Source of the DNA: CAWGYT01 sp963826795
Lineage (GTDB): Bacteria > Planctomycetota > Planctomycetia > Pirellulales > Pirellulaceae
Assembly: GCA_963826795.1 (NCBI GenBank)
Contig: CAWGYT010000014.1
Location: forward strand, 1-64,000
Length of the DNA: 64,000 bases
Direction of reading: 5' to 3'
Below the pieces are notes generated by a model that did no database searches, was not told the DNA's origin, and was given only the letters and a program-made list of their open reading frames with translations. Shown here piece after piece: positions 43,575 to 53,310 of this stretch (the first letter of the stretch is position 1; each line of letters begins with the position of its first letter). The translations under genes and the position numbers were made by a program.

Positions 43575-43970
43575 ATGAGTTCGCGTCGTACCCTGAAGGC
43601 CGCTTCCGCCATCAAAGAAGTCGTCAGCATGGCGATTCTGACCGAACTGCGTGACCCGCGCGTCAAGAACGTGACGGTGACCTTCGTGGAAATCTCGGGG
43701 GACATGCGGTACGCCAAGGTGCATGTCTCTCTGATGGGCAGCCCCAAAGAACAGGAACTTTGCCTGCACGGCTTGCGCCGCTCGGCAGGTTACCTGCAAA
43801 AACGGATTAACGATCGCGTGGATACACGCTATACGCCGCGCCTGGAGTTCGTCCTGGATCAGGGCATCAAGAACGCGTTCAAAGTGGCGGAGATCTTGGA
43901 GGAAGTTCTTCCCCGGGCGGAAACTTCCCCGGAGCCGGCGGCGGAGGAATCCGACGCGCGTGATGGATGA
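43575..43970 (+). CDS. rbfA: ribosome-binding factor A, 131 aa
   Basis: RbfA helps mature the 30S subunit by binding near the 5' helix of 16S rRNA. The single KH-like domain is seen in ELRDPRVKNVTVTFVEISGD, then YAKVHVSLMGS and YTPRLEFVLDQGIKNAFKVA. The ATG at 43575 gives the usual start; the frame is open further upstream through infB. A short acidic tail follows. It belongs to the nusA-infB-rbfA operon; truB is not next. Confidence 0.94.
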   Translation: MSSRRTLKAASAIKEVVSMAILTELRDPRVKNVTVTFVEISGDMRYAKVHVSLMGSPKEQELCLHGLRRSAGYLQKRINDRVDTRYTPRLEFVLDQGIKNAFKVAEILEEVLPRAETSPEPAAEESDARDG

Positions 43971-44032
43971 TCCGCAGAATCACCCTATCGACTGACGAGC
44001 CGTGAAGTTTCTAGCCTGAAAACGGGAACTCT

Positions 44033-45085
44033 ATGTCCGCATCCAAACGTGCTGATGTGATTGGCCAGCTGCAGAAGGTCCTGGCCAAGCATTACAAACC
44101 GATCAAGGCGGTCGAGCGAACGGTCTTGGAACAATTGCTTTACGCGACCTGTCTGGAGGACTCGAAACCGGACGCGGCCGACGAGTGCTTTGCGCGACTG
44201 CAGGAGTCGTTTTTCGACTGGAACGAGATCCGCGTGACGACGGTGAGCGAACTGTCGGAAGCGCTTCGCGGGCTCAAGGATCCCGTTCGTTCCGCCACGT
44301 TGATCAAGCAAATTCTGCACAGTGTCTTTGAAGCGATCTACGATTTCGATCTGGAGACGCTGCGGAAGCAGAACCTTGGGATCGCCGTGAAGCAATTGCA
44401 GAGCTACAAAGGCGTGACATCGTTCTCGGCCGCCTATGTCGTTCAAAACTCGCTGGGCGGGCATTCCATTCCCGTCAGTGAGGCCGGACTGGAAGTGATG
44501 CGCGTGCTGAACGCGATTTCGGAGAAAGAGTACGCATCGCAGTCGGTTCCCGGGCTGGAGCGGGCCATCGCCAAGAACAAGGGAGTCGAGTTTGCTTCGA
44601 TCTTTCAGCAACTCGCCGCCGATTACGCCGCGTCCCCCTTCAATGCCGCCGTTCGAGCCTTGCTGATGGAGGTCGATCCGGAGGCCAGGTCGCGGCTGCC
44701 GAAGCGTCCCGGGAAGAAGGCGGACGAACCCGCGACCAGCGAGAAGCCGCCGAAGAAATCGAAGCCGACCCCGCCCGAGCCGCCAAAAAAGGCAACTGCG
44801 AGCAAGGCCAAGGCGGCAAGCTCGTCCGCCAAGGCGGTCCCGAAAAAGAAAACGGTCAAAAAGAAGTCGGCTCCGACCGCCGGGGCCGCCAAGAAAAAGT
44901 CGAGCGGCAAGAAGGCACCCAAATCGATCGCCAAGAAGGCTTCGCCTGGGGCCAAGAAGTCCACCTCAAAACAATTGGCTCGTCGCAAGCCTCGCTCAGC
45001 CGGCGGAGGTTCGGGATCCGCTTCGCAGGCGCCGATCGGGACCGTGATTGGCCCGAGCGGATCGCCGTTCGCCGCGGGTGCGTGA
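44033..45085 (+). CDS. HhH-GPD (endonuclease III-like) protein with histone-H1-like tail, 350 aa
   Basis: Residues 1-215 have the helical fold pattern of endonuclease III glycosylases: LKDPVRSATLIKQILH, then LQSYKGVTSFSAAYVVQNSL at the helix-hairpin-helix position and PVSEAGLEVMRVL at the site of the catalytic VDTHV. Neither the catalytic Lys in the hairpin nor the Asp is present (Ser-Glu at the Asp site), and there is no 4Fe-4S Cys cluster. Residues 220-330 are a Lys/Ala/Pro/Ser tail (repeats such as KKKTVKKKSA, KKASPGAKKSTSKQ) like histone H1 or Hc1. It is probably a non-catalytic DNA-binding protein. It lies 60 bp after rbfA in the same direction. Confidence 0.7.
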   Translation: MSASKRADVIGQLQKVLAKHYKPIKAVERTVLEQLLYATCLEDSKPDAADECFARLQESFFDWNEIRVTTVSELSEALRGLKDPVRSATLIKQILHSVFEAIYDFDLETLRKQNLGIAVKQLQSYKGVTSFSAAYVVQNSLGGHSIPVSEAGLEVMRVLNAISEKEYASQSVPGLERAIAKNKGVEFASIFQQLAADYAASPFNAAVRALLMEVDPEARSRLPKRPGKKADEPATSEKPPKKSKPTPPEPPKKATASKAKAASSSAKAVPKKKTVKKKSAPTAGAAKKKSSGKKAPKSIAKKASPGAKKSTSKQLARRKPRSAGGGSGSASQAPIGTVIGPSGSPFAAGA

Positions 45086-45165
45086 CCTCGCACAACTCGG
45101 CTCGCCCGAGGGTGAACCGGCACGGGCCCATGTGAAGCGTCCGTTTTCCCGGAGTACCTTCCGAA

Positions 45166-47436
45166 ATGTGTTGGATTCGAAATCGCAGGCCCTCCCCGCG
45201 GTCGTCTCTTAGTCCTTGCCGTGTTGCATTTCTCGCAGGCGTCGCGACGCTGGCCGGCGCGATCCTGAGTGGAATCCACCCGCTCGCAGCCCAAGATCCG
45301 CTGGAGTCGCTGCCCGATGCGATCCAGCAGGCCGACGTGGCGGATCCCCTCCCCGCAAAGGCCTTGCCCGACGAGCGGGTTGAGGACCGGATGATCGCCA
45401 CGGCGAACTTTGCTCAGGGCCGATTGCTGTTTCGACGTGAGCAATTCGGACGGTCGCTGCGGCGTTATCAGCGGGCGTTCCGCTACGCGAACGGATCGCC
45501 GACGATGCTCGCCGAAATCGTGCCCTTGGCGTTTCGACTCGGGCGCCTGGACGAAGCGGCGCGTTACGCCCAACGGGCCACGGCGGAAACTCAGCTGGAC
45601 GCGTTCCTGCTCAGACGGCTGGCCCTGTACATGACCGAGCAGGACGACTTCCGCGCGGCTCTGCGACTCTACGACCTGGCCAACGAGGTGGAGGCCGCGC
45701 AGGAGGGTGGGGACGATCCCGCGGAAGCCAATCTCATCACGGGATTTGAACGCGGACGACTGCTCTACCTGACAGGCGATTTCGCTCGGGCCGCCGAGCA
45801 ATTCGAATCGGTGCTGGAGGTGCTGGGCCAGCCAGAACCCCGCCCGGGCAACGTGCCGGCGATGGAGGCCCTGCGCCAGGAGTCCGTCGTGACCTACTCG
45901 CTGATGGCGGAGACATTTCTCCAAGCCGGCAACTGCGCGCGGGCAGAAGAATTGTTTCGTCGGGCCTATGAAGGCCAGGACGAGGCCGTCATCCTGGATT
46001 TTCACCTGGCTCGCGTTGCCGAAAAACTACCGGATCTCGAGTTGGCATGGTCGCGACTTGAGCCGTACCTGAAGTCGGGAGATACGCAGGCGGGGACGGC
46101 GCCGTACGAACTGCTGGTACGACTGCTTGAGCAAACGAATCGCAAGGAAACGGTATCCGACGAGCTGGCTCGACTGCGAGCCGACCAACCGAACAACGTG
46201 TTTCTGATCTTTTTCCAGGGACAGCGATTGCTCGAGGCCGGCCAGGCCGACGAGGCCCTCGCGGCGTTTCAGGATCTGATGGAAGTCCGCCCGCTGGTGG
46301 ATGGCTATCGCGGGCTGGCGCGCGCCTACTTGCTGAAGCGATCGGCCCAGCCGTTGATTTTGTTGTTGGCCGATGCCGCGACGCGTCTCGGCGGACTCGA
46401 TTTGCTCGACGATGTCCTGAGCGAAATGGCGCAGGACGTCGCCTGGACCCAACATCTGGCCGATGTCGCGCGCCAGGAGTTTCTGTCTCCTTCGGCTTCG
46501 CTGCCCGAAGTCGGGCAGCGAAGCGTCGCTTTGGTCCTGGCTCGGCTCTCGGCCGAATCCGGGCAAGACGCCGCGGCCGATGAGTTTTTCGAGCGTGCCG
46601 CGGGGCGGGGCGAGCAGGCGGACGTCGGCGTCTGGTTGACCTGGGGCATGCACTTGCTGCTGAACGAACGGGCCGGACGTGCCGCGTCGCTATTCGGCGA
46701 ATTGCTAGAGCAGCCGCTCGAGGACGCACAAATCGGACCGGTCTATTTCTATCGCGCCGCGGCCCTGGCTCTCGATCAGCGCTTCGACGAGGCACTAGCC
46801 GCCGCACAGGAAGCAGCCCGGCGAGAGCCCGACGTTCCGACGATCCAGCTGCGTCCCGCCTGGGTCCTGTTCCTGGCGAAACGCTGGCCGGAAGCCGGGG
46901 CCGAATACGAGGCCTTCCTGACCCGCTTTGGGGATCAGTACGATCCGCCCGTTCTGCGCGAGACGGTGCGCAAAGCGAAGTCCTCGTTGTCCAGCGTCGC
47001 CGTGTTCCAGGGCCGGCTGGAGGCCGCCGAGGAATGGCTCGAACAGATCCTCGATGAATGGCCTGGCGACATCGGCGCGCTGAATGATCTGGGATACCTT
47101 TGGGCCGATCGCGGTGCGCACCTGCAACGTGCCCGACGAATGACTCAGCTGGCGGTCGAGGCCGAGCCGGAGAACTTTGCCTACCGGGATAGTTACGGGT
47201 GGGCGCTGTATAAACTGGGTGAGTACGCCGCCGCGGTCACGGAATTGCGCTACGCTGCCTCCGCCGAGCCCCCCGATGCCGTTGTCTTGGACCATCTCGG
47301 CGACGCGCTGCTCAAATCCGAGGGGCCCGAGGCCGCGCGCACGGTTTGGCAGCAGGCGCTGCAGGCCGTCGGCGACGCGAGCGACCAGCGCCGGCAACAA
47401 ATCGAATCCAAGCTCAAGCAGCAGCATCCGGAGTGA
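45166..47436 (+). CDS. exported TPR-repeat protein, 756 aa
   Basis: A signal peptide with a long basic lead (VAFLAGVATLAGAILSGIHP, ending LAAQD) starts at the ATG 45166. The rest is a helical solenoid of tetratricopeptide repeats, for example FAQGRLLFRREQFGRSLRRY, GRLLYLTGDFARAAEQFESV, LDEAARYAQRAT and, at the end, AYRDSYGWALYKLGEYAAAV and DALLKSEGPEAARTVWQQAL. The protein probably acts in the periplasm as a scaffold. The stop is 6 bp before yebC, so they may be cotranscribed. Confidence 0.85.
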   Translation: MCWIRNRRPSPRSSLSPCRVAFLAGVATLAGAILSGIHPLAAQDPLESLPDAIQQADVADPLPAKALPDERVEDRMIATANFAQGRLLFRREQFGRSLRRYQRAFRYANGSPTMLAEIVPLAFRLGRLDEAARYAQRATAETQLDAFLLRRLALYMTEQDDFRAALRLYDLANEVEAAQEGGDDPAEANLITGFERGRLLYLTGDFARAAEQFESVLEVLGQPEPRPGNVPAMEALRQESVVTYSLMAETFLQAGNCARAEELFRRAYEGQDEAVILDFHLARVAEKLPDLELAWSRLEPYLKSGDTQAGTAPYELLVRLLEQTNRKETVSDELARLRADQPNNVFLIFFQGQRLLEAGQADEALAAFQDLMEVRPLVDGYRGLARAYLLKRSAQPLILLLADAATRLGGLDLLDDVLSEMAQDVAWTQHLADVARQEFLSPSASLPEVGQRSVALVLARLSAESGQDAAADEFFERAAGRGEQADVGVWLTWGMHLLLNERAGRAASLFGELLEQPLEDAQIGPVYFYRAAALALDQRFDEALAAAQEAARREPDVPTIQLRPAWVLFLAKRWPEAGAEYEAFLTRFGDQYDPPVLRETVRKAKSSLSSVAVFQGRLEAAEEWLEQILDEWPGDIGALNDLGYLWADRGAHLQRARRMTQLAVEAEPENFAYRDSYGWALYKLGEYAAAVTELRYAASAEPPDAVVLDHLGDALLKSEGPEAARTVWQQALQAVGDASDQRRQQIESKLKQQHPE

Positions 47437-47442
47437 GGGCCG

Positions 47443-48195
47443 ATGGCAGGACACTCTCATTGGGCGGGCATCAAGCACAAGAAAGCCCTGATCGACAATA
47501 AGCGGGGAAAAGTCTGGAGCAAGATCTCGAAGGCGCTCATGGTCGCCGCTCGTCTGGGAGGCGGCGATCCCGAAACAAATGTGCGACTTCGCGTTCCCCT
47601 GGCCGACGCCCGTGCGGCTCGAATGCCCAAGGAGAATATCGAACGCGCGATCAAGAAGGGTACCGGCGAGCTGGAAGGCGGCGAGGTCGAAGAGGTGGTT
47701 TACGAGGGCTATGGTCCGCAGGGCGTGGCCGTGATGTGCGAGATCCTGACGGATAATCGGAATCGGACCGCGCCGGAGTTACGGAAACTGTTCGAAGTTC
47801 ACGGAGGGAAGCTGGGTGCGACCGGTTGCGTCTCGTATCTGTTCGAGCGAAAAGGGTTGATTGTCTTACCCGTCGCACAGATTGATGAGGAACGACTGTT
47901 GGAAATTGCGCTGGAGGCCGGAGCCGATGACGTGCGGCGCGAGGAGGATAACTTCGAAGTGACGTGCGATCCGGATGTCTATGCCGATCTGCTGAACGCC
48001 TTGGAAGACGCCCATCTCGATCCGTCCGTCAAGGAGTTGACTCGGATCCCCGCGTCCACCGTCGACCTGGATGCCGATGCCGGCCAGAAGGTGCTCAAGC
48101 TGATGGAAGCGTTGGACGACCACGACGACGTCCAGAACGTGTCGGCCAACTTCAATATTCCGAAGGAGGTCATGGACGAAATTGGCGCCGATTAA
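47443..48195 (+). CDS. yebC: YebC/PmpR-family protein, 250 aa
   Basis: This family is now linked to translation of poly-proline tracts and, in some bacteria, transcriptional regulation. The full-length domain is present: MAGHSHWAGIKHKKALIDNK at the start, then RMPKENIERAIKKGTGELEG, VYEGYGPQGVAVMCEILTDN, NRTAPELRKLFEVHGGKLGA, and an intact C-terminus with VQNVSANFNIP. The ATG follows 6 bp after the TPR gene. No ruvC follows; the next gene is an exported glycosidase. Confidence 0.95.
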   Translation: MAGHSHWAGIKHKKALIDNKRGKVWSKISKALMVAARLGGGDPETNVRLRVPLADARAARMPKENIERAIKKGTGELEGGEVEEVVYEGYGPQGVAVMCEILTDNRNRTAPELRKLFEVHGGKLGATGCVSYLFERKGLIVLPVAQIDEERLLEIALEAGADDVRREEDNFEVTCDPDVYADLLNALEDAHLDPSVKELTRIPASTVDLDADAGQKVLKLMEALDDHDDVQNVSANFNIPKEVMDEIGAD

Positions 48196-48248
48196 ATAGC
48201 ACAGGGAGTCGGGCCGGCAAGAATTCGATTTCAACGGGGGGCGGAACC

Positions 48249-50519
48249 ATGACGCGCAGCGGACGAGACGTTTTTTTTTGTGCAATCGTGGCAGGGATGC
48301 TGGGGGTCGTCGGGGCGGTTGCCGGACTTGGCGAATTAAGGGCCGCTGAACCGCTGGTGGCGACTTCATGGCGCTTCTCGACCGCGCGTCCCGTCGAAGG
48401 TTGGGAGCAACCCGAGTTTGATGACGCGACTTGGGACAGCGGGATCGGGGGATTCGGGGAACCGTCCACGCCGGGATCCCGCGTTCAGACCCCGTGGCGG
48501 ACCACCGATATCTGGTTGCGCCGCCGATTTTCGATGTCCGAGCTTCCGAAACGAGTCGGGCTGTTAATCCATCACGACGAAAACGCGGAAGTGTTCCTCA
48601 ACGGCCATCCGATCGCTCAGCTGCCAGGTTACACGACCCAGTATCAGCTCGTGCCGCTGGACAATGCAGCCCGGGGTCACCTACGAGTCGGTGACAATCT
48701 ATTTGCCATCCATTGCCATCAGACCACGGGCGGACAGTACATTGACGCGTTTCTTGTCGACGTGGACGACGTGCCGCGATTGCCTCCGAGCGTACCATTC
48801 GACTCACCGCTGATGACGCGCTGGGGGCGAGAGTTGAAGGCGGATCAGCCCTGGCCCGAGTATCCCCGCCCTCAATTGGTCCGGACCGCTTGGAAGAATC
48901 TCAACGGGCCCTGGGACTACGCGGTCTGCTCTCAAGAGGCGGGCCGCCCCACAATGTGGGACGGGCAAATCGTCGTGCCGTTTTGCTTGGAGTCCAAGCT
49001 CTCGGGCGTCAGCAAGCTGCTGGAACCCACCGATGCACTCTGGTACCGTCGCCGGTTCGAGTGGCCTGAATCGTCGCAGCGGCGCTCGCTGTTGCATTTC
49101 GAGGCGGTCGATTACCGCTGCCAAGTGTGGCTCAATGACCAATTGGCCGGGGAACATGTCGGCGGGAGTCTGCCGTTTAGTTTCGACGTCAGTGACATGA
49201 TCCGAGCGGGCGAGAACGAGATCGTCGTGAAGGTCCTGGACGCGACCGGGGGACCCCAGCTACGCGGCAAACAAACGCGAGAACCGGGGGGCATCTGGTA
49301 CACACGCGTCTCGGGCATTTGGCAGACGGTTTGGCTGGAGGACGTGCCGTCGCGGTATATCCGCCAGCTCCGGATCAAGACGAACCTCCAAGGCGGAATC
49401 GAGATCGAGGCCGACCTGGCGGGCGATCCCCTGCCTGGCGAGACGTTGCAAGCAGAGGTCTCGAGCGAGGGGACGACCCGGGCGAAAGGCCCGCTGGTTC
49501 TCCAGATCGCCGAACCTCGGCTCTGGTCGCCCCACGATCCCTATCTCTACGATCTGGCCGTCGAGCTTCGCGATAGCAACGGCCAGCTGGTCGACCGGGT
49601 TGAGTCCTACACGGGGATCCGTGAGCTGGGTCGTGTCCGCGACGCGGCTGGACATTGGCGGTTCACGCTGAATGGCCAAGTCATCTTCCCGTGGGGCACG
49701 CTCGATCAGGGCTGGTGGCCCGACGGCCTGCTGACGCCTCCTTCCGACGCGGCGATGCGATCCGATCTCGAATTCCTGAAACGGGCGGGCTTTAATCTGG
49801 TTCGCAAGCATATCAAGGTCGAACCGCGCCGCTACTACTTGCACTGCGATCAGCTCGGGATGCTTGTGTGGCAGGACCAAGTCAGCGGCGGCGAAGGGCC
49901 TCGCTGGACCCGCTTTGCGGCCCACCCCGAGGATGCCACCTGGAGCGAGGCGGACCATCGCCAGTATATGGACGAGTTGGATGGGATGATTACGACCTTG
50001 GATCACTTCCGGTCGATCATGGTTTGGGTTCCGTTCAACGAGGCCTGGGGGCAGCATCGTACGCTGGACGTCGGAGCGTGGACGGTCAATCGTGATCCCT
50101 CGCGTCTGGTCAATGTGGCCAGCGGCGGAAATTTTTGGCCCGTCGGCCAGATTGCCGATCATCATCAATATCCGTACCCCGGCTTTCCGCTGGACGATCG
50201 GCGGCTGGACGACTACATCAAGGTGGTTGGCGAGTTTGGCGGGCACGGCTGGCCGGTCCGAGATCACGTCTGGGACGCCAGCCGTCGCAACTGGGGTTAC
50301 GGCGACCTGCCCAAGTCTCTCGACGAACTGCGGGACCGGTACCAGCAGTCGATCCAGATGCTGGCCGAGTTGAAGCAGCAGGGAATCGCGGCCGGGATCT
50401 ACACGCAGACGAGCGACGTGGAGGGAGAGGTCAATGGGCTACTGACCTACGACCGGGAAGTGGCCAAGATTCCGGCCCAAGAGTTACGCCGCATTCACGC
50501 CGTGTTGACGGACGACTGA
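48249..50519 (+). CDS. exported glycoside hydrolase family 2 protein, 756 aa
   Basis: The signal peptide (FFCAIVAGMLGVVGAVAGLG) is followed by an N-terminal beta domain (30-170), a GH2 sugar-binding domain with WYRRRFEWP and YRCQVWLNDQLAGEHVGG, an Ig-like domain with LRIKTNLQGGIEIEADLAGD, and the TIM barrel. The acid/base is the Glu of WVPFNEAWGQ, and a likely nucleophile is the Glu of VVGEFGGHGW. Such enzymes are beta-galactosidase, beta-glucuronidase or beta-mannosidase-like; the substrate cannot be told here. The start is the ATG at 48249 by signal peptide; the frame is open through yebC upstream. The stop lies in the first unit of a 15-bp tandem repeat. Confidence 0.88.
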   Translation: MTRSGRDVFFCAIVAGMLGVVGAVAGLGELRAAEPLVATSWRFSTARPVEGWEQPEFDDATWDSGIGGFGEPSTPGSRVQTPWRTTDIWLRRRFSMSELPKRVGLLIHHDENAEVFLNGHPIAQLPGYTTQYQLVPLDNAARGHLRVGDNLFAIHCHQTTGGQYIDAFLVDVDDVPRLPPSVPFDSPLMTRWGRELKADQPWPEYPRPQLVRTAWKNLNGPWDYAVCSQEAGRPTMWDGQIVVPFCLESKLSGVSKLLEPTDALWYRRRFEWPESSQRRSLLHFEAVDYRCQVWLNDQLAGEHVGGSLPFSFDVSDMIRAGENEIVVKVLDATGGPQLRGKQTREPGGIWYTRVSGIWQTVWLEDVPSRYIRQLRIKTNLQGGIEIEADLAGDPLPGETLQAEVSSEGTTRAKGPLVLQIAEPRLWSPHDPYLYDLAVELRDSNGQLVDRVESYTGIRELGRVRDAAGHWRFTLNGQVIFPWGTLDQGWWPDGLLTPPSDAAMRSDLEFLKRAGFNLVRKHIKVEPRRYYLHCDQLGMLVWQDQVSGGEGPRWTRFAAHPEDATWSEADHRQYMDELDGMITTLDHFRSIMVWVPFNEAWGQHRTLDVGAWTVNRDPSRLVNVASGGNFWPVGQIADHHQYPYPGFPLDDRRLDDYIKVVGEFGGHGWPVRDHVWDASRRNWGYGDLPKSLDELRDRYQQSIQMLAELKQQGIAAGIYTQTSDVEGEVNGLLTYDREVAKIPAQELRRIHAVLTDD

Positions 50520-50555
50520 GTCACAGACGACTGAGTGACAGACGACTGAGCAGCA
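50511..50555. repeat. 15-bp tandem repeat at the end of the GH2 gene
   Basis: Three units, GACGACTGAGTCACA, GACGACTGAGTGACA and GACGACTGAGCAGCA, are consecutive. The GH2 stop codon TGA lies in the first unit, and each other unit carries another TGA in the same frame. Confidence 0.9.
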
Positions 50556-50574
50556 AGCCGGCGAAACGGTACGC

Positions 50575-52086
50575 TTAATCGAGCCAAGGGTGCTCGACCT
50601 GTTTCCAGTATTTCTCAAACGCCCCCTCGCCTGCGTGAAAGTCGGGGCTGTTGTCGAGATCGTGGCATTCCAGGCACTTTTCTTCGGCCTTGCTCAATTC
50701 CAGGCGCATTTGGCGTCGGGATTCCAACAATTGCTCCTCGCTCAAGTTGGCTTCGCCATTTTCAGCCCGCACATGGGCGTCGCCCGGGCCGTGGCAGTTT
50801 TCGCAGCCGCTGCCGTGCAACGGAGCGGATTTCTCCAGATCGATGTAGCCTGTCTCGTAGGGAAAGTAGGCCTGCGGGTTCCAGCCCGTCACGTGGCAGC
50901 TCAAGCATTCCGGGTCGTGGTGCCGGACGATCTCTGACCGTTCGGTGGGATTCGCGATGGAGTCCGTCGCGTGATGGTGCGGCGTCTTGAGCCACTTGTC
51001 ATATGCCTGGGTATGGCACTCGCCACACGTTTCCGAGCCGACGAACTTACCGTGCACATGTCGCACGGGTTTGAGGCCCAGTCCGGCGAGTCCCTGATTT
51101 TGAAGGACGGCCTGATACTGTTTCATATTTTCCAGCATCCGTGGCGAGTCGGGATGGCGGGCATCGAGGGCGACACGTTGATAGCGAAGCTGGATCGGGC
51201 GACCGCGGTACAGGCCCACCACGCCGACGTACATGCTCTTGGCACCCGTTTGAATCAGCTGCGTCGACGTGCCGGCGACCACATCCGGTCGGAATTTCGG
51301 TTCGCCGTAGCCTCCGGCCGAGACGATCAGGTCGATGCCCTTCACTTGGCGGGCGAGGGCTTCGCATTCCTTGGGCGGGGCCTGGACCAGGGCCACACAG
51401 AAATCGCACCGCTCGGCTTTCATTCGCTCGACGGCCTGTGCCAGACCGACTGACGCCGGTTGCTTGACGATCTCTTCATGGGTGACTCGGGCGAGCGCCT
51501 CCGCGCCGATGGCCGCCGTGACGCCAATCCGCAACCCGCCGCGTTCGATGATGCGATAGGGTGAGACAAAACCCAGGGGATTGGCGTTGGCGCAAACGAA
51601 CAGGTCGGACTGGCCCTGGTCGTCTGTCGAGGCCGCAATCACCGCCAGCAATTCACCCAGGGGGAGCCGCAAATCATCCCCGCCAAATCCGACGGCGGCA
51701 TATTTCATTTGCCGCAGGGCATTGATGGTCGTCTGATACTTGATGGCCGCTTGCGAGCCGATCCGGCGGACCTGGTCGCCCGCATCCAGGGGCACGACAT
51801 CCCATTGCCGCTGCTGAATCAGCGACTGCAGCAGCGAGTCGCGGCGAGCAAGTCCTCCCTTTTGATTCGACAGCCCGGTACATCCGCAAGGTTCGATGTA
51901 GCCATGCTGCTGGCCCGTGATCATCAGCACGACGTCGGGCTTCGGCCAGCCCCGGTATTCGGGCTCCGTCGTGGGGCTGGCTGCTTCGTCCGAATAACCG
52001 CGGAGCGGAAGGAGCAGCGCAGCGAGACCCAACCCGAGCAGAGTTACGAGGAACGCCGAGGCCAATTGCTTCATTGTGTTTCTCAT
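50575..52086 (-). CDS. exported tetrahaem cytochrome c fused to a phosphoesterase-like domain, 503 aa
   Basis: A signal peptide (AFLVTLLGLGLAALLLPLRG) precedes a domain of about 300 residues that resembles the 5'-nucleotidase/metallophosphatase fold (DVVLMITGQQHGYIEPCGCT, VVPLDAGDQ, INALRQMKYAAVGFGGDDLR). The C-terminal part has four CxxCH haem sites, CGECH (354), CLSCH (394), CENCH (428) and CLECH (471), as in cytochrome c554-like proteins. It is expected in the periplasm in electron transfer; the reaction is unknown. Metal ligands of true phosphatases appear partly replaced (GQQHG in place of the usual GxxHG with Asp), so that domain may be structural. The start overlaps the DUF1573 stop (ATGA). 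Confidence 0.85.
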   Translation of the reverse strand: MRNTMKQLASAFLVTLLGLGLAALLLPLRGYSDEAASPTTEPEYRGWPKPDVVLMITGQQHGYIEPCGCTGLSNQKGGLARRDSLLQSLIQQRQWDVVPLDAGDQVRRIGSQAAIKYQTTINALRQMKYAAVGFGGDDLRLPLGELLAVIAASTDDQGQSDLFVCANANPLGFVSPYRIIERGGLRIGVTAAIGAEALARVTHEEIVKQPASVGLAQAVERMKAERCDFCVALVQAPPKECEALARQVKGIDLIVSAGGYGEPKFRPDVVAGTSTQLIQTGAKSMYVGVVGLYRGRPIQLRYQRVALDARHPDSPRMLENMKQYQAVLQNQGLAGLGLKPVRHVHGKFVGSETCGECHTQAYDKWLKTPHHHATDSIANPTERSEIVRHHDPECLSCHVTGWNPQAYFPYETGYIDLEKSAPLHGSGCENCHGPGDAHVRAENGEANLSEEQLLESRRQMRLELSKAEEKCLECHDLDNSPDFHAGEGAFEKYWKQVEHPWLD

Positions 52087-53310
52087 CGGGGGACTTCGTG
52101 GGAATTGGCAGCGGCCGGTGCACTCGACTCAATCGCCAGGGCCACGGGGATGCGAATCGTGGGAATCTCGGGGTCCGTCGTTTCCAGCACGACCTCCGCC
52201 AGCGCGCCTTGCTGGAATCCGAGTCGATTCACCACGCCGCCGCGGGGACGGATGTGGAGATGCAAGGTGTGCTTGGCTAGCTTGGACGCGTCGGCAGGCG
52301 GGACGATTTCCGCCTCCAGAACGTCATCGGGATCGACGCTGGCAATCTTCATTCGAATCGACTCGGCCTGCTCGCCTTTGACAAAGATCCAGAGCGATTT
52401 GTCGTGCTCTCGATCGCCCGACAACGTGCCCAAGTCCCAGATGCCCAGTCGGGGGTTATATCCAGGGCCCGCCAGCGTCAAGTTGCCCACCACATTGCCG
52501 AGGACCGGCACGTCCAACGGGCCCAGATCCGCGTGATTCAGATGAACTCGCAGTCGCTGGTCGAAACGACCCAGCGGCATTCCGGGCTTGAGCTGGACAC
52601 GGATCCGAGCCCGCGACGGCTCCGGCTTCGCTGGCCAGTTCGTCCGGCCTTAGCGGCTCGACTTCCGTCGCAAACGAATCAGCGGTCGCCGCATCCAGTG
52701 TTTCGATGCGATCGACAGCCAGGTCGGGGTCGCGATAGCCGAACACGTGAAACGTCAGTTCGCGAGCTTGTCCCACCGTGACGTTGTCGAAACTCAACGC
52801 GCGGGGCACGGTCTGCACGACTTGCTGGACCTTGCCCTTAACCGTCAAGTCAAGCTCGATGCGGCTAGGATCATTCGTCTGAAAGCGAGCGGTTTGCTGA
52901 AACTCTTGGTGAAACGTGGAAGGTTGCCAGGTCAAGGTGATCTCGGTCGTCTCGCCCGGCGGAACCTGAAGTCGTGACAGCGTCACGTCGGTGCATTGGC
53001 AGGACTTGTCCAGGAAGGCAACCGTCAGGTCGGCCGTCCCTTGATTGCGAACCGAGAACGTATGGCTGCGACGCTCATTCCGCGACATGATCCCAAAGTC
53101 GTAGGTCGAGTCACCCTGGACGACAGCGCGGGCGCGGGACTGCGAAGGCAGGACCGGCTGGGGCCCGATCGGGTGGTCGACCGCAATCGCCCGGGGTTTG
53201 CTAAACCCGTAAACCGCCTGCCTCTGGCCATAGCGATAGAATGAGCTTCCCACGCCGACGGCGAGCCCCAGCAGGGCGGTCGCGAGGATCGCGAGGAGCG
53301 TCAATTTCAT
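52083..53310 (-). CDS. exported DUF1573-domain protein, frameshifted
   Basis: A signal peptide (LTLLAILATALLGLAVGVGS) is followed by a DUF1573 (Ig-like) domain: GDSTYDFGIMSRNERRSHTF, then FLDKSCQCTDVTLSRLQVPP with its Cys pair. The frame breaks near 52630: after DELASEA it becomes nonsense, while the next frame continues KPEPSRARIRVQLKPGMPLG and NHADLGPLDVPVLGNVVGNL to the stop at 52083. A single added or lost base explains this. It precedes and overlaps the cytochrome gene (ATGA), so the two probably form an operon for a periplasmic complex. DUF1573 domains often serve as assembly or anchoring modules. Confidence 0.8.
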
